Shown piece by piece: positions 31,860-40,952 of a stretch of 64,000 bases of DNA. This stretch comes from Mermis nigrescens (lineage: Eukaryota; Nematoda; Enoplea; Mermithida; Mermithidae), in contig JAVLUZ010000735.1 of the NCBI GenBank assembly GCA_036768485.1, forward strand, positions 124,001-188,000, written 5' to 3'. Within the stretch, counting starts at the first letter, position 1, and the number at the start of each line of letters is the position of its first letter. A model generated the notes under the pieces. It saw nothing but the letters and a program-made list of their open reading frames with translations. It searched no databases and was not told where the DNA came from. Both the position numbers and the translations under genes were made by a program.

Positions 31860-32203
31860 CCCCCATCCCCTTGGCCGGAAAAAAAATTGAAAGGTAAGAT
31901 AATGATGGAAAGATGAAAAATTCGAATGTCCTTGTCGTAAAATCTTCTGATTTTCGGCGCTTCGCTCCGGATGGGAAGTATTTACCATCATTTTGGCGCA
32001 ATCGCGACCAAAAAATTACACTTTTTATATATCTTTTTGAGTAAGATTTTTTTCGAAAAATCAGAATTTCACGATCATAATGGGTAGAGTACGTAGAAAC
32101 GTCGAAAAATGCGGTTTTTGTGAGCTATCGCGGCGAATTTTCCGAGATATAGATCAGTTTATGTTGGGTCCGCCCCCGTGGCCGAATCAAGGATACGAGC
32201 CTG
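31860..32203. mobile_element. inverted fragment of the CAGGCCCGTATCC hAT MITE
   Basis: It ends GGCCGAATCAAGGATACGAG followed by CCTG at 32203, the inverse of the left end at 30136 (CAGGCCCGTATCCAGCATTCGGCC has the same pattern). The matching interior runs back to about 31862 (CCCCATCCCCTTGGCCGG). The other terminus was not found, probably because the family C MITE lies there. A GGCGC-TTC-GCTCC hairpin lies at 31955-31967. Confidence 0.6.
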
Positions 32204-32367
32204 TATAAGCATACCAATAAATTCATGTTATGTTACAAGTTGATCGTGCGTACTATAGCAATATAATATTTTTACTCAAATATTGAATAGAACTGCACCG
32301 GGGCCGCCTGTTTCACTGGGACCGGGGCCTAGAAATTTACCATATAACGTGGTAGTAGTCATACTGA

Positions 32368-32500
32368 TTAATAATAATAATGATAAATAAATAATAATAA
32401 TTATTATAATAGTAACGACGACGACAACAAAGCAAAAACAATAATAATAGTAATAATAATAATAATAGTAATAATAATAATAGTAAATAATAGATAATAG
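32368..32500. repeat. AAT microsatellite, interrupted
   Basis: Runs of TAATAATAATAA with ACGACGACGACAAC and TAGTAA interruptions over about 130 bp. The tyrosine-rich reverse frame over it is only the repeat. Confidence 0.9.
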
Positions 32501-33389
32501 CAAGTTTCCTCAATGTAAGACCATATTTAGCTAAAAAATTAAAATTATGTTTTTAAGGGTGAATACTTATACATATGTTCCTTATAATTGCATAGTCATT
32601 TTCTCCACCTAGTCTTACATTTTTAAGTAATTAATTGAATGCTTTTGAAAGTGAATCACTTTACTCAAAAATTGCATGAAGAATTGTATGAAAGTAATTT
32701 GCTTCACAATCAGCGTTTTACATAGCGAGATATACAGAATTGCTCGTGTATTTACTAGAGCTACAAGCAGATATGCACGTGGGGCAAGGGGAAAGAGTGA
32801 ATTTATTGCTGAAAATATGGTTAGAGTAATGCCATAAACGGACATAAGCCAAAACGTTTCGCGAAAATAATTGAAGTCGACCAGAACCTGAAAATTAATG
32901 TAATGTATGTATTATGCTTTTTTGCCTTTTTCTACCCATTTATAAAACCATTTTAGTTCGGAAAGGCTGTGGTGACCCCACACCTGTCATTATTCGTCAA
33001 CATCCAAAAATGATTGTTATTAAGTGCAAACTTGTTGGCTTGATTGTTTAAAATAAGTTCTATCAGTTTTAATGTCTCATCATTTACAGTTAAGCCCTAA
33101 TTTCAAGAGTTATACTCGCTTAGTTCGTGAACATCTATTACGAAGTTCTTTCATTAATTTTTTCACTTATTCGTCTATTTTTTATTTGTTGAGCCTCCTT
33201 TCTTCACGGCGCGAACAAATTCTTTCTAGTAAAAGAAATTTACGCACACATGCACACTCAGTCCTGTATGTAGAATTTTATTTGAAGGAATCGCCTTAAC
33301 TTTGAAAATGCATTCATAAGCTGCTTTGCTTGATAGAACGACATTATTCGACATATTTTGCGTTTTTTACCACTTATGCAGCTTGTAGG
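32501..33389. other. non-coding or unrecognised
   Basis: Two frames of about 75 codons exist (minus 32615-32845 and plus 33072-33299) without recognised motifs. A plus-strand stretch near 32735-32826 reads RVFTRATSRYARGARGKSEF, which looks protein-like but was not identified. I do not call a gene here. Confidence 0.35.
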
Positions 33390-34040
33390 TGCATTCTTAT
33401 CTTTAAACTCAATTTTGCAGCCTTTTTGTGGACACAGTGCATAAACGCACTATTCGCACCGGAAAATTTTGACATGTGTATCGCTTCAAGCTCAATTTTG
33501 TAGCTTTCTGAAGATAAGGAATACCGGAATTACATCTTGCGCTGAGCGTAGGGAAATTTCGATATTTTCATCTTTTATACTCAATTGTATAGCTCTTTGA
33601 ATAGAAGCAATGCAGCGCAGCAATTACATATGGCACGGAGCGTCAGAAAATTTCGACATTTGCATCATTTTGAGCCCAATGTTGCACCATACTGAAGATA
33701 AACAATGCAGGAATTGAATCTGACGCGATGCTTCTAAAATTTTCAAAATTTCTATCTTTTTGAGTTTAATTTTACACCTCATTGAAGAAACATAAAATTG
33801 GAATTATATCTGGCGTGGAGCGCCAAAAATACGACATTTTCTACATTCTTTTGAACTCAATTTGTCATCTTTCTGAATATAAGCAATGTAGTAATGATAC
33901 TGGCGCGAAGCGCCAAATATTCCAGGCATTCTTATCCCATTTTGTTCGATTTCGCACCTTTTCTGAAGACAGGCAATACTGAAAAAACTATCTGGCAAAA
34001 AATTGTATGCATTTATCCGGAAAATTTTGAAGAAATGGTG
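33390..34040. repeat. tandem array of about 93-bp hairpin-bearing units
   Basis: About seven units, spaced 85-105 bp, each with AATTTTGCAGCTTT-like and GAAGATAAGCAATACAGGAATT-like sequence. Each also has a GGCGC-GAA-GCGCC hairpin in some state of decay (33530, 33638, 33723, 33816, 33903), then AAAATTTCGACATTTTCATC. The best hairpin is TGGCGCGAAGCGCCA at 33902-33916. A related one- to two-unit piece lies at about 60105-60240. Confidence 0.75.
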
Positions 34041-34287
34041 TGAAGCGCACTAAATTTTGTTAAAATTTGTTCATTTTCATGCTACGGAATGTCAAAAACT
34101 TTTATAAATTCTTAATTAAAAATTCTGAAAAACAAAATTTTCAAGCGGAAATCCCTTCTTCCCCAGTGCACACACTGAACGTACACAACGGACAAAAAGC
34201 ACCACTGTCATTGGCACACTTACAGAACAAACTTATATGAAGAGGCACATTTTACTTCCCCTGCCGACCCTGACCTTGTGCATCTAT
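34041..34287. other. non-coding flank of the GGATCC hAT
   Basis: No feature is recognised except the left TSD GCATCTAT at 34280-34287. Confidence 0.4.
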
Positions 34288-34796
34288 TAGGGATGCAACG
34301 GATCCGGGTTTTCCAATAATATCGGATCCGGATCCGGATCCATACAATTCAAAATAACGGATCCGGATCCGGATACGGATCCATCAAATTTAAAATAACG
34401 GATCCGGATCCGGATCCGGATCTTTAATTATTAAAATAACGGATAATAACGGATCCGGATCCGGATCCATGAATATGCATTAGGAACGCTTAATTTTTTT
34501 AATACTTAAATTTTTGTTCGCAAGTTCGGTGCTCATTAGTTTCAGGAGCAGAATTACTGTAGGATGATGAAATAAGCAAAGCTGCATGAGCTTGGTTCAG
34601 TGGTCATGATTGATCTTAATTCGGCTGTAGCTTGAAAAACTGCGAATCTGGCGTCTTCCTCTCATTAATCGGAAATGCCAAAAAGCATTTCTAGTCCTAT
34701 CTGAAACTATTTCACGCTAGCTGATAACGAAACTAAATCGCAATGTAATCTCTGCGCAGCAAAGCTTTCCAGAAGCGGTGGAGGGGTACCACCCAG

Positions 34797-35560
34797 TGTT
34801 TTTTTTGTACAAGGTCCGTTTGTACATGTACAAAGATAGTCCCCAAAAGTCTTTGTACATTTAGTACATGCAAATTTTTGTGTACTATAGTACAGTAGCG
34901 ATTTTAGTGTGGTAAAACAGGGTTTTCGATCTTTGGTAGCGTATTTTATCTAATTTCTGGGTTTCTGACGCCAAAAATTATTAAAAATTGTCTCAAAACG
35001 GCGCGAAGCGCCGAATAATTTGACATCTTTCCATTCTAAATGCAAATTCTGCTATTTTAAAGATATATAGGACAAACAATTACTCATTTCGGCGCGAAGC
35101 GCCCGAAATTTTTAGGAATTTTACTCCTTTTTACAGTTTTTGTCTTCCCAAAAATCTTTGTACATTTTGTACACACAAATTTTTGGGTACTATAATATGG
35201 TACAGTAGCAATTTTAGTGTGTTAAAAACGAGTTGCTCGACTTTTGGTAGTATATTTTAGCAAATTTCTGCGTCTCCAAAGAGCGAAAATCACTATCATC
35301 TTAAACGGCGCGAAAGCGCCGAAAAAGTTTGACATTTTTCCTTTTGAAATCTAATTTCTGCCATTATAAAGATATATACAACACACAGTTACTCATTTCG
35401 GCGCAAAGCGCCGAAAATTTTGCGAATTTCAGACCTTTTTTGCAATTTTGTCTTCCCAAAAATCTTTGTACATGTACAAAGACGGTCCCAAAAAGTTTTT
35501 GTACATCGGGAAAAATCTTTTCCGAGTACAAAAAAACACTGGTACCATTTGTATGAAAAT
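34797..35560. repeat. CTTTGTAC module, two units back to back
   Basis: Two successive units share the order TTTTTGTACAAGG/CTTTGTAC, TACTATAATATGGTACAGTAGC, TTTTAGTGTG, CGACTTTTGGTAGTNTATTTTA, TTTCTGNGT, a GGCGCGAAGCGCC hairpin (34998 and 35305), GACATTTTTCC, AAAGATATATA, a second hairpin (35090, 35401), then TACAGTTTTTGTCTTCCCAAA. The second unit ends CTTTGTACATGTACAAAGAC and GTACAAAAAAACACTGG. It lies just upstream of the BED remnant. Confidence 0.7.
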
Positions 35561-35581
35561 GGTACCAGTGTTTTTTTTCTG

Positions 35582-35680
35582 CAAACTAAGCATGCGGCGG
35601 ATTATAAAAAGTTCAAAGCAGAGGAGTCCCAGCAGATCGAAGAAAAGGAAAGAGGTATTCTTGTTAAGCACAGATTGTAG
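35582..35680 (+). pseudogene. hAT transposase, end of BED zinc finger
   Basis: The plus-strand frame reads QTKHAADYKKFKAEESQQIE. The K-H-x4-Y-K-x-F pattern is what follows the last His of a BED zinc finger in hAT transposases. The first half of the finger (the two Cys) is missing, displaced by the CTTTGTAC module ending at 35560. The frame stops at 35680. Confidence 0.55.
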
Positions 35681-35714
35681 AAGATTCGCGTCAGGCATGT
35701 CTACTTTCCTTTGC

Positions 35715-35797
35715 AGAAAAACGCGCAGATTGCGAAAAAGACTGCTTTGAATCATGAAAAGCAAAAAGTGCAAATGACAATGGAAGCATGCTTACTT
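35715..35797 (+). pseudogene. hAT transposase, linker fragment
   Basis: KNAQIAKKTALNHEKQKVQM follows a splice-acceptor-like TTTCCTTTGCAG. In related transposases this basic helical stretch lies between the BED finger and the catalytic region. It is assigned by position only and ends at a stop after EACLLAV. Confidence 0.4.
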
Positions 35798-35890
35798 GCT
35801 GTATGAAATATTTTATTTATATGAGAGGATTCCTAATTAACTTATGTACGATTTAAGGGTAAAAAATGGAATGACGATGATGCAAGATAA

Positions 35891-36010
35891 ATTGATATAG
35901 ATGAGCGGTTAGTTGAGCTTATTACTTTGAGCAATCTACCATTTTCTTTGGTTGCAGAAAAGCTGCTGTTTCTTAAATACAATTTGCCTGTCATTGAATT
36001 TGAGTATTAA
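35891..36010 (+). pseudogene. hAT transposase, N- and C-terminal pieces fused by deletion
   Basis: A 39-codon frame joins ERLVELITLSNLPFSLV, the motif just after the BED region in hATs (L-x-x-x-I-x-x-x-x-L-P-F-x-x-V), directly to AEKLLFLKYNLP, the end of the C-terminal dimerisation region (N-R-L...A-E-x-L-L-F-L-K-x-N). More than 1 kb of catalytic domain is missing at the joint near 35952. The C-terminal piece matches the copy at 62910-63062 (AERLLFLKYNLP), so the GGATCC and GGTTCC families had closely related transposases. Confidence 0.7.
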
Positions 36011-36296
36011 GTCAATCAAAGTAAAGCTTTTGTCTCATAATGATGTTGTTTCTGTCAATACAATTCAAGGTTTAATGATCTTTTATCATAATCTCTTGGA
36101 TCCGTTTAGGATCCGTTTTAAACTGTAAAAATAACGGATCCGGATCCGGATCTTATTTTTCAAAAATACCGGATCCGGATCCGGATCCGGATCTTAATTT
36201 TTCAAAATATCGGATCCGGATCCGGATCCAAAATAATACCGGATAATAACGGATCCGGATCTGGATCCGGATATCCGTTGCATCCCTAGCATCTAT

Positions 36297-37245
36297 GTGG
36301 TGAACCCCCTGAATTTTCCCCAAAATGATGCTTAATAACAAACAACAGATATCTTTTCTTCATCACTGTACAGCTAAGCGGGTTTTACTTTTATTTCAAA
36401 CTTTCGTTCGCCTTAATCGGACGGACATGTTTTCTTGTTTTTTCACGCTGCACGAAGTGCAGTGTTGTAATTTGTAATTTGAAACTAGAACTTCGTAAAA
36501 CCTATCTTGCATGCCCCGGCCCATAATACGCTTACACAATCCAAAACGGACCTGAGAAAAAACGTTTTTTGCTTGTTTTGCCCGCAAAATAGAGATACGA
36601 GACACCTACCTTTGTATCTACGCACGTAAATCGTATACGCGCATTGTGCGCATGCGCCGAATTTATTTTTTCCCTTGAAAATTCTGGTCGCACCTGATGC
36701 ACAGAGTTTTAAAATCATTTAATAATTATTCTGCGCGTTTTGTAACATAGCGTTGCGCCTTGCTACTTTATTTATTAGATTTATAGATATTATTTGATCC
36801 GTGACTTAAGTAGGTACTTTTCTGTACGCATGTACATCGAAGCCAGTAGTTCGCGTAGTTTGCTTTGGATATGTCCTATTTATCGAGCGTTGTTTTCGAG
36901 CTTTTAATCACGCTAAAACCCGTTTTCTTTGAACATAGGTCGGTTATGTATTATTTCATAATTGCACTCGCATCTTCCTTCACGTTCTTGGTTATTTCAT
37001 TATCTTTTATGATCGTTAACACACGCATGATATCTTATCGATGGATTTTGTAATTGTGCTTATAATTTTGTTTTCACAAACGTTTGATTTTTTCGTCGAC
37101 AGTTCATATAAATTTGTCGCTTGATGAACAACAAGCTGAGCTACTAGGAGGTTTGCAATTAGCGGTAGCGTCATATTCATACTCATTGCTTCTTTGCACA
37201 AATAAGCTCATTTTTTGCTGATTCAACTTATTGCGTCACTACTAA
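36297..37245. other. 5' flank of the epsin gene
   Basis: About 950 bp between the hAT and the epsin ATG. It contains an NRF-1-like palindrome at 36647-36658 and a locally CpG-richer stretch near 36620-36750, suggesting a housekeeping-type promoter. No TATA box at a convincing place and no upstream exon with splice signals were identified. Frames here are short and unremarkable. Confidence 0.45.
36647..36658. promoter_or_regulatory. NRF-1/EWG-like site TGCGCATGCGCC
   Basis: TGCGCATGCGC is the palindromic consensus of NRF-1, whose Drosophila counterpart is EWG, common in CpG-rich promoters of broadly expressed animal genes. It lies about 590 bp upstream of the epsin start codon. The link to epsin transcription is inferred from position. 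Confidence 0.45.
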
Positions 37246-37329
37246 ATGGCTGCAATATCCGGACATATCCCTTCGCTAAGACGTCAGCTGAAAAATGTCG
37301 CTTGCAATTATTCGGATGCTCAGGTTAAG
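37246..37329 (+). CDS. EPN: epsin exon 1 (ENTH helix 0)
   Basis: 28 codons from the ATG in CTAAATGGC to a GTAAGA donor, phase 0. Epsin is the endocytic adaptor that bends membrane and links PtdIns(4,5)P2, ubiquitinated cargo, AP-2 and clathrin. This exon encodes the N-terminal amphipathic helix 0 and helix 1 start: SLRRQLKN followed by NYSDAQVK. S-L-R-R-Q-x-K-N ... N-Y-S-(D/E)-A is the hallmark of epsin ENTH domains and includes basic residues that hold the inositol head group. The ATG is chosen because it is in frame and at the usual distance from the motif. Exon 2 continues without a gap. Confidence 0.93.
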
Positions 37330-37550
37330 GTAAGAGTGTTTTCCATCAGTCTCTTGACCTGTAATAAGTGCGAAACTTAGTTGGACTTGATTAACCGTGG
37401 AACTGGCAGTTGGATTGATATTTTGAAGGAAAAATATTAGTTTTCGAAACATTTTCTTTCAATTCTGATCTCTAAAGCACGCACATATTTCAATTTTCAA
37501 GTAGCTTGATGTTAAAAAAGCATAAATGGAAACAAAGTGTTGCGTGCAAC

Positions 37551-38076
37551 CAGTGGCGTATTCTTGATTCCTGTAGAGGACGGTACCTATCCCAACTTTT
37601 ATCAAAACAGTCTAAAATAGGTCGTCTGCTTTTATTCAAAGCTATACTTGATGCGGGATTTTTAGTGAAATTTCTAAATTTACGCGAGTTTTACCAAATA
37701 AGTATTCAAATTTTTTGACTGGCTAAAGTTTAGCGCGAAAGCTTCGCAAATTTTTTCGAAATTCAGGCAGGGTGCTTAGAGGCCTGAATTGCTGCTTTAT
37801 TTCCTGAGATTGTACATACAGAGCAATATAACAACCAGATTAAAACATCTGACGCAAAGCGTCGAAATTTTTTAAAATTTATGCTACAAAATAAGAGAAA
37901 ACTGGCAGAAAATATGGTTTCCGGCCGCTAAGAGAGCAAGTAAATGTATCAATAAATATGTCCGATAAAAATTTAGTACATTACGATGATTGATGGCCAA
38001 AATCAATAAAAAAACAATCCATTCTTTATCTCGCAAGCTATGTTGGGCTAAGGGGGACCGCCCTTATGGACGACCG
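37551..38076. mobile_element. hAT-type MITE, CAGTGGCG family, diverged
   Basis: The left end CAGTGGCGTATTC and interior pieces (CCCAACTTTTATCAAAACAGTC, AATCCATTCTTTATCTCGCAA) match the family at 61573-62909 and 54236-54784. The right end is degenerate, ending GGACGACCG. Flanks are CGTGCAAC and CGTGCATT, 6 of 8. It is an old copy. Confidence 0.55.
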
Positions 38077-38643
38077 CGTGCATTGTTTATTGTTTATTAT
38101 TATATTATTTATTACTGTTCATGTGCTTTAGGGAGCGCAAGCTTACATAAATATTAAATATACTTTTCTTTAACAGGCTGATGCTGAAATCTTTTATTTT
38201 TTTAATTTATCTTGGCCTTACTTTTCTTATCTAGGCCAAGGTTAGCTCACTTATCACTATTAACTTAAGTAAAAGCTGGCCAGTAATAAGGAAGCCCATT
38301 TTTGAGTCCCATTCCAATCATATATAATCTGGAGGGTTCAATCCCCTTCCACCAAATTTTTTTTAGTTTTTAACCTCCCCTATTTTTCACTCCTTTCCCT
38401 AAATTTTTTATTTCTCAAAAAACCTTAGAAAAGGTGCTATTTTAAGCTCTTTACCAATCTTTTGGCTTAAAGTATCAAAATTTACTCATTTTTATTATAT
38501 TTTGTTTAATTTACTCTTGTTTCGAAATTTTTTACGAATTTTTTAAAATATTTCCATGTTCTAGGAAAAAAAGTATCGGCAGAAACGCCTAAAAATGATA
38601 TTTTTGACGCATATCTGTACCAGGGCAGCAATTGCTAGTGCTT

Positions 38644-38820
38644 CAGCCCGTCCAACTATGGGCTCTCAAAGATTAGTTGGACTGAAAATTGGTTAAAAAG
38701 ACAATTTCGTTTGATTTTTCTCTGTTTTATCACATTTTTTTTAAATCAACCATTTAAATAGACCCTCAGCCCGTCCAGCTTTTGTGTTAGCCCGTTCTAT
38801 GGACGGGCTGGGATGGGCTG
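38644..38820. repeat. small element with AGCCCGTCC inverted repeats
   Basis: CAGCCCGTCC at the left and GGGATGGGCTG at the right form a short TIR. Further copies of AGCCCGTCC/GGACGGGCT lie just inside (38766, 38789, 38811). No convincing TSD (4 of 8). It may be a remnant of another hAT with its own subterminal repeat. Confidence 0.4.
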
Positions 38821-39594
38821 TCGCGTATATGTGCACATATGCATCGTTTTTAAGACAACACATGCACTTTTAAACAATTTTTAGATTTCCTACTCCCGAA
38901 AATTCCCTATCTCCAAAGTGCACCGATTTTCGCCTTTTTTTAAATCGATTTCTTCTTAAGGTGCAACCTGCAAATTCGTGGTCCTTTTATTCCAATAGCA
39001 TGCGAGACAATAATAAATTATCAAATCACCACATGTGTTACTACATTTCACAATCCTTGAACATTAGAATTGAAGCTCATTACACTTGATCACTCATGGA
39101 CAAGGGAGACTTAAGGAATTATACTTCCCCCAAAATTTAAAAACCCGCAGCGTTCTTAGCGATTTTTAACTGCAGAAGTGCCAATTTTGTAAAAAATTCC
39201 AGCCATTTTTAACTGTATTTTGTTTAATTTTTTAGAGATTTTCGTGACAATGGTTAATGTTCTTATCGTCTAGGATGAAAGAAATGCTGAAAATGGTGTT
39301 TTGACGCGAATCCATCGTTTTTAAGTCCAAAAAGACATTTAAATAATTTTTCTGGTTCAACCCTTCTAGAATCCTCATGTAATGCATGTATAGTGGGAGT
39401 TGCTGCTTAGGATTTTGTTTGTAAATATATGTATCAACCCGAGGTGCATTTGTTATGATAGGTATATCCGTGCAATGTGCTATACACCACATAGTATATG
39501 CAACTTTATTTTTAGGCGTAAAAATTGAACGTTGTCAAATTGTAGTAGATATTTAATTTGTTAATGTGAATCGTATGAGTTTCAATAATTAAAG

Positions 39595-39846
39595 GTCCGT
39601 GAGGCGACGAGCAATGATCCTTGGGGTGCGTCAAGTAGCCTTATGTCCGAGATAGCCGATTTAACTTACAATGCCATGGCTTTCACTGAGATCATGCAGA
39701 TTCTATGGAAACGTTTGAATGATCACGGCAAAAACTGGCGCCACGTGTACAAAAGCTTGGTGTTATTGGACTATTTAATTAAAGTCGGTTCGGAAAAAGT
39801 GGCCAATCAATGTCGGGAAAATATATTTGCGATACAGACTCTGAAA
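39595..39846 (+). CDS. EPN: epsin exon 2 (core of ENTH domain)
   Basis: 84 codons in phase 0, from an AG acceptor (39593-39594) to a GTAATT donor. It starts VREATSNDPWGASSSLMSEI and goes on through ADLTYNAMAFTEIMQILWKR, NDHGKNWRHVYKSLVLLDYL and GSEKVANQCRENIFAIQTLK. These are helices 2-6 of the ENTH domain. V-R-E-A-T-S-N-D-P-W-G and H-G-K-N-W-R-H-V-Y-K are near-invariant in epsins and line the lipid-binding pocket and helix packing. Conservation is strong enough that I have no doubt about the family. The joins to exons 1 and 3 are in phase and reconstruct the domain without gap. Confidence 0.97.
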
Positions 39847-39922
39847 GTAATTGTTCTCTTTAATAAGTAAAGCATATAAAAATTTAGAGTAAAATTATTT
39901 TATAAGTAAAACATATAGAGTC

Positions 39923-40303
39923 CATACTTGATCTTGTGAGGGTTCACTCCCCCCAGAAATTCTTGAACCCTTTCTCCAGAATCCGCGATTCTTTTAAAGT
40001 TCCCAAAATTTTCTCAAAAATTCGTGGAAAAGGTGCTTTTTTAAGCGTTTTCAGCTATTTATTGGCTCAAAAGTGTCCAATTTTCGGCGCTTGTGCCATT
40101 GTACTCATGTTTTGACTATATTTTGTTCAATTTTATTGACTTTTTTGATTTTTTTCAAAGTTTATTTATTTTTTATGCTTTAGAAAGATATAGATTTTTG
40201 CAAACGCTGAAAACGATGTTTTCAACGCGTACCTACCATTTTTGGGCCCAAAAAAAGCACTTTATTAGTTCAACCCCCAGAATTCCAATGCTGTGAATGT
40301 ATG
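39923..40303. mobile_element. MITE, family B (CATACATG-type ends)
   Basis: 381 bp from CATACTTGATCTTG to GCTGTGAATGTATG, TSD ATAGAGTC/ATAGAGAC (7 of 8). The fixed family order is a C-rich tract, AAAGGTGCTTTTTTAAGCG, a GGCGC hairpin (here decayed, 40086), CATTGTACTCATGTTTTGAC, ATGTTTTCAACGCGTACCTA, GGGCCCAAAAAAAGCACTTT and a final AATTCC...ATGCTGTG. Confidence 0.75.
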
Positions 40304-40952
40304 ATAGAGACTATTTGTGCGAAACGTCCTCATATAAATAAGCAATGCGTATGTATTTTACTTCAACATCACTGGAATTGAGTACTTTATAAAAGTCCCG
40401 CTGTCGTTTCTCTTAGTAATTTCGGCCCATTGCTGATTGTGTGTGTTATGCACGTGTTATGCGTATATGCAGGGGCCTACGGAAGGGGGCTGGGTCGACT
40501 GCCCTCTCTTAGACCCAAAATAATTTTTTGAAAAAGTAAGATCCTGCAGGAAGATGTAAAAAATTGCATCCATGTATATTAGAATATCTGAAAATTTTCG
40601 GCGCTTCGTATTAGACATTCATTATTTTTGCTCTTGCAAATTTGGTTCCATATGCGGCCGATTAACGGTCAATTACTTATGGCGGCTGTGCGATTGCAAG
40701 ATTACGAAGTCATTTATTTTAATTAAGAATGGATATACAGTGCCGCTTAAAAATTTAAGCGATGAGCACCCCTTTATGAAATCGCATTTTGGCATATAAT
40801 GACTGTTTTCCCGTTCTGAAGGAATTAAATGAAGTTGTCACTGTCAAATCGACTTTTATTTGAACTCTGGACATCACACATGGGCATAGGGGGTGTGAGG
40901 GCCGAGGGGGTATAACCCCGAACTAAGGTTTTAGAAAATCAGGTACCGTCAG

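Larger units (their letters stand above)
34288..36288. mobile_element. hAT element with GGATCC arrays, internally deleted
   Basis: TIRs are TAGGGATGCAACGGATCC (left) and GGATATCCGTTGCATCCCTA (right). The exact 8-bp TSD is GCATCTAT (34280-34287, 36289-36296). The TAGGGATG end is typical of Ac-like hATs. CCGGAT units form arrays just inside both ends (34300-34470 and 36135-36275), broken by AT-rich spacers such as CAAATTTAAAATAA. Inside are transposase remnants on the plus strand: a BED-type end, a linker exon, and a joined N- and C-terminal frame. An inserted copy of the CTTTGTAC module lies at 34797-35560. It is a deletion derivative that could only move with help from an intact relative. Confidence 0.92.
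37330..39594 (+). other. epsin intron 1
   Basis: 2.27 kb with a GTAAGA donor and an AAAG acceptor. It holds a hAT-type MITE at 37551-38076, a small GGACGGGCT inverted-repeat unit at 38644-38820, and two decayed copies of the family B MITE (around 38310-38600 and 39090-39400). No coding sequence is seen. Confidence 0.8.

Noticed and set aside
30136..32203. One 2-kb hAT with CAGGCYCGTATCC at both ends
   Set aside because: The outer flanks GATGTGAG and TATAAGCA do not match, and each half looks like a separate short MITE; the left one has its own 7-of-8 TSD at 30523.
32276..32503. Tyrosine-run protein
   Set aside because: It is the AAT microsatellite read in reverse.
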